Below are positions 34,403 to 44,310 of a stretch of 51,964 bases of DNA, piece by piece. Under the pieces are notes generated by a model. That model saw only the letters and a program-made list of their open reading frames with translations. It was not told where the DNA came from and ran no database searches. The position numbers and the translations under genes were made by a program. Where the stretch lies: NCBI GenBank assembly GCA_958405195.1, contig CATYDM010000012.1:1-51964 (forward strand). The letters run 5' to 3'. This stretch comes from an uncultured Collinsella sp. (GTDB lineage Bacteria > Actinomycetota > Coriobacteriia > Coriobacteriales > Coriobacteriaceae). The first letter of the stretch is position 1; each line of letters starts with the position of its first letter.

Positions 34403-34862
34403 GCGCGAGTGCAAGCTCATTTCTAAGAATCGCTCGGCACATCACGAGTACTTTATCGATGAGACGTTTGAGTGCGGTATTGAGCTGAGCGGCACCGAGG
34501 TCAAGTCGATTCGCGAGCGCGCCTGTCAGATCACTGACACTTTTGCGCTGATTCGTGGCGGCGAGTGCTGGCTCGTCGGCCTGCATATCCACCCTTATAG
34601 CCATGGTGGCGTGTGGAATCGCGATCCCGACCGTCGGCGTCGTCTGCTGCTGCACCGCAAGGAGATCGACTTTCTTGACGGCAAACTTCGCAACCGTGGT
34701 TATGCGCTGGTTCCGTTGGAACTCTACTTTAATACCGACGGCCGCGTAAAGCTGCTGCTGGGTCTGGGTCGCGGCAAGAAGCTCTACGACAAGCGCGAGG
34801 ACATGGCCAAGCGTGATGTCCAACGCGAGATCGACCGCGCCCTTAAGGAACGCAACCGCTAG
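34392..34862 (+). CDS. smpB: SsrA (tmRNA)-binding protein SmpB
   Basis: Delivers tmRNA to stalled ribosomes in trans-translation. 156 residues. Family segments: NRSAHHEYFIDETFECGIELSGTEVKSIR, RDPDRRRRLLLHRKEIDFL, YALVPLELYF, and the basic tail GRGKKLYDKREDMAKRDVQREIDRALKERN. The ATG at 34392 lies inside the end of the TPR gene and has AAGGAGGCCGGCG upstream. The tmRNA gene itself is not downstream in this window. Confidence 0.96.
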   Translation: MPSKRECKLISKNRSAHHEYFIDETFECGIELSGTEVKSIRERACQITDTFALIRGGECWLVGLHIHPYSHGGVWNRDPDRRRRLLLHRKEIDFLDGKLRNRGYALVPLELYFNTDGRVKLLLGLGRGKKLYDKREDMAKRDVQREIDRALKERNR

Positions 34863-34874
34863 GCACTCTGTATA

Positions 34875-34941
34875 AGTTGCGGTGGAATACGGACTGTTTT
34901 GCCTATTTGAGGGGCTATTCAGTTCCTATTTCACCGCAACT
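34875..34941. repeat. 67-bp inverted-repeat element after smpB
   Basis: AGTTGCGGTGGAATA pairs with TATTTCACCGCAACT over 15 positions, with one G-T, around a 37-nt loop. Only one copy is in this window. It resembles the other palindromic intergenic elements here in arm length but not in sequence. Confidence 0.6.
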
Positions 34942-34984
34942 GCGGGCGTCTCATCTTTCTTACTGTTCTGACACATATGTCTCA

Positions 34985-35017
34985 AAGGCGGCGTCCGTTA
35001 TGGGTGCCGCCTTTTTT
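34985..35017 (+). terminator. Intrinsic terminator after smpB
   Basis: AAGGCGGC/GCCGCCTT stem then TTTTTT. It lies about 50 nt before the flavin reductase start, so it probably ends the TPR-smpB transcript. Confidence 0.85.
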
Positions 35018-35068
35018 GTGGGTACATACATTCATGAGGTTCCAACCCGAGTTAGGGGAGTGATCGTT

Positions 35069-35572
35069 ATGGACAAAACTGCGTTCTTTACCATGCCGAG
35101 CGGTCTGTATGTGGTGAGTGCCGCGGCCGACGGGCTGCGTGCCGGCTGCGTTATCAACACAGCGGTGCAGGTGACATCCGCCCCGGCGCGCATCTCGGTT
35201 GCCGTGAACAAGGAAAATGTCACGTCCGGCGTAATCGCATCGGCTAAGGCTTTTGCGCTGACCGTGATTGACCAGACCGCCGACATGCTCTATATCGGCA
35301 ACTTTGGCTTCCGCACCAGCAGCGATTACGACAAGTTTGCCAAGTACGAGACCCACGAGACCGCGCTGGGCATGCCCTATGTGCCCGAGCACGCGGCGGC
35401 GCTGTTTAGCTGCCGTCTGATTGATGCCGTGGATGTGGGCACGCACCTGCTCTTTATCGGTGAGGTCGAAGATGCCGAGCGTCTGAGCGGCGAGGCCCCG
35501 CTGACCTATGACTACTACCACAAGGTGTTAAAGGGCAAGACGCCGCCCAAGGCTTCGTCGTATCAAGGCTAG
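35069..35572 (+). CDS. Flavin reductase (FMN-binding split-barrel domain)
   Basis: 167 residues, soluble, of the flavin reductase-like/ferric reductase family that binds FMN as a dimer. The opening MPSGLYVVSAAADGLRAGCVINTAVQVTSAPARISVAVNKEN is characteristic. With rubredoxin 88 nt downstream it probably supplies electrons for oxygen or peroxide detoxification, as in related anaerobes. The ATG at 35069 has AGGGGAG upstream. Exact electron donor and acceptor are not known from the sequence. Confidence 0.88.
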   Translation: MDKTAFFTMPSGLYVVSAAADGLRAGCVINTAVQVTSAPARISVAVNKENVTSGVIASAKAFALTVIDQTADMLYIGNFGFRTSSDYDKFAKYETHETALGMPYVPEHAAALFSCRLIDAVDVGTHLLFIGEVEDAERLSGEAPLTYDYYHKVLKGKTPPKASSYQG

Positions 35573-35589
35573 AAATGTTCTAAAAATAC

Positions 35590-35617
35590 TTGCATTATAT
35601 TATTGAGAATATATACT
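35590..35617 (+). promoter_or_regulatory. Promoter with palindromic operator upstream of rubredoxin
   Basis: TTGCAT, a 16-bp spacer and TATACT. Between the boxes lies TATATT-N6-AATATA (35596-35613), an AT-rich palindrome reminiscent of Fur/PerR-type boxes. An outer ACTTGC/GCAAGT pair flanks the promoter. Redox or metal control is inferred. Confidence 0.5.
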
Positions 35618-35660
35618 AATAAGCAAGTACACCAGCAGTCACGTTCGAGAGGAGAACATC

Positions 35661-35804
35661 ATGGCTGAGGAGAAGAAGACGTATAAGTTCGTGTGCACCG
35701 TTTGCGGTTACGAGGTTGAGGTCGACACGCCCGAGCTGCCCGAGGACTACGTGTGCCCGGTGTGCGGCGTCGGTCCCGATCAGTTTGAGCTCGTCGAGGA
35801 GTAA
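35661..35804 (+). CDS. Rubredoxin
   Basis: 47-residue Fe(Cys)4 electron carrier. The two binding knuckles are CTVCGYE and CPVCGVG, followed by DQFELVEE. Rubredoxins in anaerobes pass electrons to oxygen- or superoxide-reducing enzymes. ATG with GAGAGGAGAAC upstream; own promoter with a palindromic operator, and a terminator after it. Together with the upstream flavin reductase it forms a small oxygen-defence set. Confidence 0.96.
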   Translation: MAEEKKTYKFVCTVCGYEVEVDTPELPEDYVCPVCGVGPDQFELVEE

Positions 35805-35843
35805 CTCGCAGGCACACGGCGAAAGCCGAACATAGCTCTGTCC

Positions 35844-35880
35844 AAGGGTCCCGGTCGAATTCTCGGCCGGGACCCTTTTG
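35844..35880 (+). terminator. Intrinsic terminator after rubredoxin
   Basis: AAGGGTCCCGG/CCGGGACCCTT stem, 12-nt loop, then TTTTG. Confidence 0.9.
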
Positions 35881-35885
35881 ATTTA

Positions 35886-35927
35886 TCTGACGGTTTAAAA
35901 CGGTCTCACGTGTTACAGATTAAGACG
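35886..35927. repeat. Decayed family A palindromic repeat (right arm only)
   Basis: The right arm TGTTACAGATTAAGACG is intact at 35911. The 25 nt before it resembles the family loop (compare TCTGACGG with GCTGACCG). The left arm position has been overtaken by the rubredoxin terminator. Confidence 0.65.
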
Positions 35928-35955
35928 TTATATCTGGACAGTCACGCCATCCCAA

Positions 35956-37212
35956 TTACATCCCCGTTAGCAGCACGATGTCGAGAATCGTCACGATGAC
36001 GCCGATCCCTACGAGCAGCGCGTTGAGCGGGCGCGAGTTGGCGTATTTGCCCATAACGCGGGCTGAGCTGGTGAGCCGTATGAGCACAAAGACCGTAATC
36101 GGCAGCTGAAGCGACAGCAGTGCCTGACTCCAGATGAGACCTTCAAAAGGATTTGGGATGACCAGACACGCCGCAACTGCGCCGGCGAAACAGGCCGCTA
36201 CCCCGATCGAGGAATGTCGGTCGTGGATGTCGTATTCCTCGTCGAACATGCCCGCGGTGATGGTTCCCGCCGCCATGCCCGCTGTCACGCTGCTCGATAG
36301 TCCCGCGAACAGCAGCGCTACCGCAAAGATGGTCGAGCTCGCCGGGCCCAAGATGGGGGAGAGCGTGGCCGCTGCGACGGCGAGGTCGTCTACGACAATG
36401 CTGTGCGCAAAGAAGGTCGTTGCGGCCAGGATGACCATGGCCGAGTTGATTGCCCAGCCCACGCCCATCGAAAAGAGCGTGTCGAAGAGCTCGTAGCGCA
36501 GACGTTCCTCGATAACTTGCTCGCCTTGGCCTTCGAAGTGCATGGATTGGATGACCTCGGAGTGCAGAAAAAGGTTGTGGGGCATAACGACCGCACCCAG
36601 GACACTCACGATAATCGCGGCAGAGCCAGTGGGCATACTGGGCGTGATCCAGCTTGCGGCGGCTTGCGGCCAGTCGACCTTGACTAGCGCAAGCTCGGCC
36701 AAAAACGAGAGTCCTACCACGCCGACGAAGGCAATGATCCAGCGCTCGGCACGCTTGTAGGAGTTCGTCATGAGCATTGCCATCGATGCCGCGGCCACGA
36801 TGACGCAGCCGGCGCGCACGGGCAGTCCAAAGAGCATCTGGAGCGCGATCGCGCCGCCCAGGACCTCGGCCATAGCGGTGGCGATGGTCGCGAGGTAGGC
36901 ACTGGCGAGCACCGTGCGTCCAACGAAACGGGGGAGGTAGCGCGTCGTGGCTTCGGCAAGACAGGCGCCCGTTGCGATACCCAGGTGTGCAGCGTTGTGC
37001 TGCAACACGATGAGCATAATCGTGGACAGCGTGACCACCCACAGCAGCGCGTAGCCAAATTGCGAGCCCGCGGCCATATTTGAGGCCCAGTTGCCCGGAT
37101 CGATAAAGCCGACGGTCACGAGCAGCCCGGGGCCGATATGCCGCGCAATGTCTAGGCCTCCGTGACCACCGGTGCGTCGGGAGCCAAAGTGTTGTTTGAG
37201 ATGGTTGAGCAT
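35956..37212 (-). CDS. Nramp-family divalent metal transporter (MntH-like)
   Basis: Proton-coupled uptake of Mn2+ or Fe2+. 418 residues with about 11 hydrophobic segments. The metal-binding motifs are visible: DPGNW in TM1 (VTVGFIDPGNWASNMAAGS) and MPHNLFLHS in TM6. The GEQVIEERLRYELFDT cytoplasmic loop follows. The ATG at 37212 has CAGGAG upstream on the minus strand; a longer frame to 37248 does not. Metal preference is not readable; a link to the redox genes nearby is plausible. Confidence 0.93.
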   Translation of the reverse strand: MLNHLKQHFGSRRTGGHGGLDIARHIGPGLLVTVGFIDPGNWASNMAAGSQFGYALLWVVTLSTIMLIVLQHNAAHLGIATGACLAEATTRYLPRFVGRTVLASAYLATIATAMAEVLGGAIALQMLFGLPVRAGCVIVAAASMAMLMTNSYKRAERWIIAFVGVVGLSFLAELALVKVDWPQAAASWITPSMPTGSAAIIVSVLGAVVMPHNLFLHSEVIQSMHFEGQGEQVIEERLRYELFDTLFSMGVGWAINSAMVILAATTFFAHSIVVDDLAVAAATLSPILGPASSTIFAVALLFAGLSSSVTAGMAAGTITAGMFDEEYDIHDRHSSIGVAACFAGAVAACLVIPNPFEGLIWSQALLSLQLPITVFVLIRLTSSARVMGKYANSRPLNALLVGIGVIVTILDIVLLTGM

Positions 37213-37333
37213 GGTGCGCTCCTGCGTGCCGTTTGTTTGACGCCGCAAAGGATACCCGTTTTAGGCTAAAAAGTTAACCAAGACTAACAAGATTGTTGTA
37301 TTTGAATAGGATGGTGGAAGGGGATTGCTGAAA

Positions 37334-37552
37334 TGTCTTGATCTGTAACAACTAGGGATGGAGATTGGGCCTAGGTGTTACAGGTCAAGACAGGAAGAAA
37401 TGGTCCTATGGAATATCTCGATCTGTAACAGCTGACCGCCAAAACCGGCCCTTCGTGTTACAGATCGAGACAAACCAAAACTGTCCTGCAGAAAATCTCA
37501 ATCTGTAACATCTAGGCGCCAAAATTGGGTCTTCCTGTTACGGATTGAGATG
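37334..37552. repeat. Tandem palindromic repeat array, family A (3 units, 80-bp period)
   Basis: Three units start at 37334, 37414 and 37494, exactly 80 bp apart. Each has a 17-bp arm (TGTCTCRATCTGTAACA), a 25-nt loop, and an inverted 17-bp arm; spacers are 21 nt. Loops differ in sequence but keep length. The wider interval 37213-37735 between the Nramp and gltB genes holds this array and a possible coding relic; no intact gene was found. Confidence 0.92.
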
Positions 37553-37655
37553 TTTGAAGCGGTGAGCATACGGGCCGAACTTGGGGCCCTTGTCGTCGTC
37601 CTTGAGGTCGGCGGTGTCCACTCGTAGGGCGTGCGTTACGCGATTGTTTCGAAAC
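37538..37655 (-). pseudogene. Possible relic of a gene's 3' end
   Basis: On the minus strand one frame reads through RVTHALRVDTADLKDDDKGP and KFGPYAHRFKHLNP, composition unlike random shadow frames, and ends at a TAA inside the last family A repeat arm. There is no start and no recognisable domain. Could be chance; kept only because the residue mix looks protein-like. Confidence 0.25.
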
Positions 37656-37735
37656 GGGTGGGAAACACAACGGGCCGGCGATGCTCCTAGTATGCCTATT
37701 CAACTGACTGTCTAAATATCTAGGGGAGGATCGCG

Positions 37736-40700
37736 ATGCAGGCAGATTCCGCTCAGCAGCAGGGCCTTTATCGCCCCGAATTCGACCACGATGCATGTGG
37801 CATCGGCGCGCTCGCCGATATCAACGGTGAGCGCCATCACCAGATTCTGGACGATGCACTGTCCATTCTGGTCAACTTGGAGCACCGCGGCGGCACGGGA
37901 CTCGAGAAGAACACCGGCGACGGCGCTGGCATCCTGTTCCAGGTTCCGCATCACTTTTTTCGTAAAGAGGCCCAAAAGTGCGGCCAGATTCTGCCGGCAG
38001 AGGGCGACTATGGCGTGGCCATGCTGTTCTTCCCGCAGGACGACAAGGGTGTAGAGGATGCCCGCCGCGTGTTTGAGGAGGGCTGCGCCGAAGCCGGCGT
38101 GCCGCTGCTCTTCTGGCGCGAGGTGCCGGTCGACCCGCACGACCTGGGCGAGACGGCCCGCGCCTGCATGCCTACTATCCTGCAGGCTTTCCTGGGCCGT
38201 CCGGACGACACGCCCGCCGGCGATGCCTTTGAGCGTCGCCTGTACGTGTGCCGCCGCACCATCGAAAAGAAGGCCGACGCTGAGTTCGCCCTGCGCGACA
38301 AGATCTTCTATGTGTGCTCCATGAGCTCGCGCACCATCGTGTACAAGGGCATGCTTGTGGCCACGCAGATGCGCCGTTTCTTCATCGACCTCAACGACGC
38401 CGCCGTCAAAACGGCCGTGGCGCTCGTCCACTCGCGCGCCTCCACCAACACCACGCCCAGCTGGGAGCGCGCACATCCCAACCGCTTTATCATCCACAAC
38501 GGCGAGATCAACACCCTCAAGGGCAACGTCAACTGGATTCGCGCCCGCGAACCCAACCTGTACAGCCCCGCGCTGCAGCACGATCTTGAGCGCGTGATGC
38601 CCATCATCAACCGCGAGGGTTCCGACTCCGCGATTCTGGATAACGTGCTCGAGTTTTTGGTCATGAACGGCCGTCCGCTCACGCGTGCCGCGTCCATGCT
38701 GCTGCCCGAGCCGTGGGACCACAACGACAGCCTGAGCGAGGAGCGCCGCGCCTACGACGCCTACCAGTCCATGCTCATGGAGCCCTGGGACGGCCCGGCC
38801 GCCATCGCCTTTACCGACGGCCGTACCCTGGGTGCTGCCCTCGACCGCAACGGCCTGCGTCCCGCCCGCTACTATGTGACGCGCGACGGTCGCTTTATGC
38901 TGGCAAGCGAGGTGGGCACCATCGAGGTGAGCCCCGAGAACATCCTGACGAGCGGCTGTCTGGGGCCGGGCCAGATGCTCGAGGTCGACTTTGCCCGCGG
39001 GCGCGTCATCTACAACGATGAGCTGCGTGCCCGTTACGCCAAGGAAAAGCCCTACCGTGATTGGATTGCCGAGGAGACGCTGACCGTCGACGCGCTCGAT
39101 GAGCCCGTTGCGGCAACGCCCGCCGAGGACGCCGAGGTGCCCGCCGCCGTGCGCATGGCCAAGCTCGGCTACCACTGGGATGACGTCGACGAGGTTGTGC
39201 GTCCCATGGCCCAGCAGGGCAAGGCACCGCTCGCTTCGATGGGCATCGATGCGCCGCTGGCCTGCCTGTCCAAGAAGACACGCTCGTTCTTTGACTACTT
39301 CTATCAGCTGTTCGCCCAGGTTACGAATCCGCCGATTGATGCTCTGCGCGAGCACATGGTGACTTCGACCACGCTCTACCTGGGCAACCACGGCAACCTG
39401 CTCGAGGACTCCCGTACGGCCTGCCAGCTGGTGCGCCTGGAGCGCCCGCCGCTGAGCGAGGGGGAGTTCGACCGCATTTGCGCGATTGACCGTGTTGGCT
39501 TTAAGACCCGTCGCTTCCGTGCCGTCTACCGCCGCGATGCCGGCGAGGGCGCGCTGCAGGCTACGCTCAAGCAGCTTGCCGAGGACGTTGAGGCCGCGGT
39601 CCGCGACGGCGTGAACATCGTGGTGCTGAGCGATCGTGCCGCTGCGGGCGAGGTGCCCGTGCCGTCGCTGCTCGCCGTGGGCTGCGTGCACAACCACCTG
39701 ATCCGCGCCGGCGTTCGTACCTTTGCCGACATCGTGGTGGAGTGCGGCGACGCCGTGTCCCCGCACGACTTTGCGGCGCTGGTGGGCTACTCCGCGAGCG
39801 GCATCTATCCGTACAACGCACATGCGTGCATCCACGATCTGGCGGCGCGCGGCGATCTGGGCGTGACGGCCGAGCAGGGCATCGCCAACTACAACAAGGC
39901 CGCGACGGCGGGCATCGTCTCCATCATGTCCAAGATGGGCATCTCCACGGTGCAGAGCTACCATTCGGCGCAGATCTTCGAGGCCGTGGGCTTTATGCCG
40001 GAGTTCGTCAACGCGTACTTCGCCGGCACGGTGAGCCGTGTGGGCGGTATGGGTGTCGAGGACGTCGAGCGCGAGCAAAACGAGCGCTACGACGCCGCGC
40101 TCGCTATCCTTAAGAGCCCGGCTCCCGATCAGCTGCCCACGTTGGGCCTGACCAAGTGGCGCCCGCTCGGCGGCGAGGGTCACCTCATCGATCCGCAGAC
40201 CATCTACTTGCTGCAGACCGCCTGTCGTGAGGACAGCTACGACACCTTTAAGGAGTACAGCGCCCGACTGCACCGCACCGGCCGTGCCGTGCGCCTGCGC
40301 GACTTGCTCGACTTTAATGCCAACGGTCGCACTCCGGTGGCGCTCGACGAGGTGGAGCCTGCGCTCAACATCGTCCGCCGCTTTAACACCGGTGCCATGT
40401 CGTACGGCTCCATCAGCAAGGAGGCACACGAGTGCATGGCCATCGCCATGAATCGCCTGCACGGCCGTTCCAACTCGGGCGAGGGCGGCGAGGACCCGCG
40501 CCGCGAGACCCCGCTGGCCAACGGCGACTCCAAGAATTCCGCCATCAAGCAGGTGGCAAGCGCGCGCTTTGGCGTGACAAGCCGTTACCTGTGCAGCGCC
40601 TTCGAGATTCAGATCAAGATGGCCCAGGGCGCCAAGCCCGGCGAGGGCGGCCACCTGCCCGGCAAGAAGGTCTACCCCTGGATCGCCGAGGTCCGTCAGT

Positions 40701-42433
40701 CCACGCCCGGCATCGGCCTGATCTCGCCTCCGCCGCACCACGACATCTACTCCATCGAGGACCTGGCGGAGCTTATCTTCGATCTTAAGAACGCCAACCC
40801 CGGCGCTCGCGTGTCGGTCAAGCTGGTCAGCGAGGCCGGTGTCGGCACCATCGCCACCGGTGTGGCCAAGGGTGCCGCCGACAAGATCTTGATCAGCGGC
40901 CACAACGGCGGCTCCGGTGCCGCGGCGCGCGATTCGATCTGGCACGCCGGTCTGCCGCTGGAGCTTGGCCTTGCCGAGGCCCAGCAGACGCTGCTGCAAA
41001 ACGGCCTGCGCTCGCGCGTGGTGCTCGAGGCCGACGGCAAGCTCATGGACGGCACCGATGTCGCCGTCGCCTGCTTGCTGGGCGCCGAGGAGTTTGGCTT
41101 TGCGACCATGCCGCTCATCTCCATGGGCTGCCTCATGCAGCGCGACTGCCAGCAGGATACCTGCCCGGCCGGCATCGCCACGCAAAACTGCCGCTTGCGT
41201 CGCGGCTTCCGCGGCAAACCCGAGCACGTTGAGCACTTTATGCTCTTTGTTGCCGAGCAGCTGCGCGAGGTCATGGCGAGCCTGGGCTTCCGCACTGTCG
41301 ACGAGATGGTCGGCCATCCCGAGTGCTTGCGCCAGATCGAGGTCCCGGGCAACCGCAAGGCCAACCTGCTCGATCTGTCGCCCGTGCTGGCAAGCGCGAC
41401 CTGCGAGTTCGGTGCCCATATTCCGGGTGCCGATGGTCGCCACTTCCTGCCGCAGATGGCCGCGGACAGCGAGCTTGACAAGACGCTCGACTCCACGTTG
41501 TTTGTGCCCTATACGGCCGATGCCCGTGCGCACCTGCGTCCGATTCGCTTCCGCGCCGATATCGCCAACGTCAACCGCTGCGTGGGCACCATCCTGGGCA
41601 ACGCGGTGACCAAGGCGCATCCCGAGGGTCTGCCCGCTGGCTCCATCACCATCGATTGCGATGGTTCGGCTGGCCAGAGCTTTGGCGCGTTCCTTCCGCG
41701 TGGCATTACGCTCAACGTGTGCGGCGACGCCAACGACTACTTTGGCAAGGGCCTTTCGGGCGGCGAGGTGTCGGTGCGCCCCAACCCGCATGCGACCTAC
41801 AAGTTCGACGAGAACATCATCGTGGGCAATGTTGCGTTCTTTGGCGCCACGAGCGGCCGCGGCTTCATTAACGGTCTGGCCGGTCAGCGTTTTGCCGTGC
41901 GCAACTCCGGTGCCACCGTGGTGGTCGAGGGATGCGGCAACCATGGCTGCGAGTACATGACGGGTGGCCTGGCGCTCATCCTGGGCGAGGTCGGGCAGAA
42001 CTTCGCTGCCGGTATGACGGGTGGCGTGGCCTATGTCTTTGACCAGTACGGCACGCTCGATGCCCGTGTGAACCACGAGAGCGTTGAGCTCAAGGCCCCG
42101 ACGGCCGGCGAGCTGGTACAGATTCGCGAGCTCATCCAGGAGCACGTGGACGCGACGCAGAGCCCGCGCGGCATTAAGCTGCTCTACAGCTTTGAGACGA
42201 TGGGCAAGCACTTTGTGAAGGTCATTCCGACCGAGTACGAGCGCGTGTTGGCGATTGTCGCCGCCGCCGAGGCCATCGGTAAGACGCATGCGCAGGCCGA
42301 GGAGCTGGCGTTTGACATTGTGACCGGTCGCGCCGACGCCGCGGATGTCGCTCGCTTTGATGTGGCGGGTGGTGTCGCTGGCGCTGCGCCCGCCACCGCC
42401 AGCTCTGTTGCTTCGACCAAGAAGGAGGCGTAA
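37736..42433 (+). CDS. gltB: Glutamate synthase large (alpha) subunit
   Basis: Makes glutamate from glutamine and 2-oxoglutarate. 1565 residues. The class II glutamine amidotransferase nucleophile is Cys 21 (DHDACGIGALADI), so the first ~20 residues may be cleaved. Next come the central and FMN-binding domains (FEIQIKMAQGAKPGEGGHLP, SPPPHHDIYSIEDLAELIFD, ISGHNGGSGA), Fe-S cysteines (CLMQRDCQQDTCPAGIATQ), and a GXGXG C-terminal helix domain. ATG with GGGGAGGATCGCG upstream. It forms an operon with gltD. Confidence 0.96.
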   Translation: MQADSAQQQGLYRPEFDHDACGIGALADINGERHHQILDDALSILVNLEHRGGTGLEKNTGDGAGILFQVPHHFFRKEAQKCGQILPAEGDYGVAMLFFPQDDKGVEDARRVFEEGCAEAGVPLLFWREVPVDPHDLGETARACMPTILQAFLGRPDDTPAGDAFERRLYVCRRTIEKKADAEFALRDKIFYVCSMSSRTIVYKGMLVATQMRRFFIDLNDAAVKTAVALVHSRASTNTTPSWERAHPNRFIIHNGEINTLKGNVNWIRAREPNLYSPALQHDLERVMPIINREGSDSAILDNVLEFLVMNGRPLTRAASMLLPEPWDHNDSLSEERRAYDAYQSMLMEPWDGPAAIAFTDGRTLGAALDRNGLRPARYYVTRDGRFMLASEVGTIEVSPENILTSGCLGPGQMLEVDFARGRVIYNDELRARYAKEKPYRDWIAEETLTVDALDEPVAATPAEDAEVPAAVRMAKLGYHWDDVDEVVRPMAQQGKAPLASMGIDAPLACLSKKTRSFFDYFYQLFAQVTNPPIDALREHMVTSTTLYLGNHGNLLEDSRTACQLVRLERPPLSEGEFDRICAIDRVGFKTRRFRAVYRRDAGEGALQATLKQLAEDVEAAVRDGVNIVVLSDRAAAGEVPVPSLLAVGCVHNHLIRAGVRTFADIVVECGDAVSPHDFAALVGYSASGIYPYNAHACIHDLAARGDLGVTAEQGIANYNKAATAGIVSIMSKMGISTVQSYHSAQIFEAVGFMPEFVNAYFAGTVSRVGGMGVEDVEREQNERYDAALAILKSPAPDQLPTLGLTKWRPLGGEGHLIDPQTIYLLQTACREDSYDTFKEYSARLHRTGRAVRLRDLLDFNANGRTPVALDEVEPALNIVRRFNTGAMSYGSISKEAHECMAIAMNRLHGRSNSGEGGEDPRRETPLANGDSKNSAIKQVASARFGVTSRYLCSAFEIQIKMAQGAKPGEGGHLPGKKVYPWIAEVRQSTPGIGLISPPPHHDIYSIEDLAELIFDLKNANPGARVSVKLVSEAGVGTIATGVAKGAADKILISGHNGGSGAAARDSIWHAGLPLELGLAEAQQTLLQNGLRSRVVLEADGKLMDGTDVAVACLLGAEEFGFATMPLISMGCLMQRDCQQDTCPAGIATQNCRLRRGFRGKPEHVEHFMLFVAEQLREVMASLGFRTVDEMVGHPECLRQIEVPGNRKANLLDLSPVLASATCEFGAHIPGADGRHFLPQMAADSELDKTLDSTLFVPYTADARAHLRPIRFRADIANVNRCVGTILGNAVTKAHPEGLPAGSITIDCDGSAGQSFGAFLPRGITLNVCGDANDYFGKGLSGGEVSVRPNPHATYKFDENIIVGNVAFFGATSGRGFINGLAGQRFAVRNSGATVVVEGCGNHGCEYMTGGLALILGEVGQNFAAGMTGGVAYVFDQYGTLDARVNHESVELKAPTAGELVQIRELIQEHVDATQSPRGIKLLYSFETMGKHFVKVIPTEYERVLAIVAAAEAIGKTHAQAEELAFDIVTGRADAADVARFDVAGGVAGAAPATASSVASTKKEA

Positions 42434-42438
42434 GTGCC

Positions 42439-43920
<1,482 letters not shown>

Positions 43921-43931
43921 AGTAGTCATTT

Positions 43932-44017
43932 AAGAACGTCCCCAATGACTGGTCATTTTAAAGTGCCGGCAGTTGGGGACGTTCCTTTTGGGCCGGCACC
44001 CGGGGACACTCCTTGCG
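43932..44017. repeat. Dispersed intergenic repeat, GGGGACGTTCC family, copy 3
   Basis: AAGAACGTCCCCAA at 43932 is the inverted partner of TTGGGGACGTTCCTT at 43973, enclosing AATGACTGGTCATT. A second module GGGGACACTCC follows near 44003. The stretch 44018-44310 has no recognisable gene or RNA. Confidence 0.75.
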
Positions 44018-44310
44018 GGTTTGCGACCGATTTGTCCGTTTGTCGACGCGCGAGTGTCCATTCGGCGTCTTCTTGAGTTGTGGTGCTCTGCTGTTTCTGT
44101 GGTGGCCGGGGGCGCTTGGCTCAAAAGGGCGGGTTGGCCGTCTATGTTTACCTGCGGTTTTGTTGCGGTGCGCATTTTCGGTCAAGCATCCCGTCAAGTG
44201 TTTGGTCAGCATCTGGTTTGCGGCCGGAGGCCTATTTTGCCCGCGCTGGTCGTGGCTGCCCACCCTCCTCGTAAGCTCAAATTGAGGTCCATCGGTTTGA
44301 GGAGGATGCC

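Noticed and set aside
34863..35068. tmRNA gene next to smpB
   Set aside because: No tRNA-like acceptor or tag coding segment. The interval holds an inverted repeat and a terminator.
37334..37552. Considered as a CRISPR array
   Set aside because: The 17-bp arms alternate in orientation and each pair forms a hairpin with a 25-nt loop. Direct repeats of 23-47 bp with unique spacers are absent, as are cas genes.
37712..42289. Very long minus-strand frame opposite gltB
   Set aside because: It is the antisense shadow of gltB, produced by high GC and strong codon bias. The plus strand has all family motifs and an SD.
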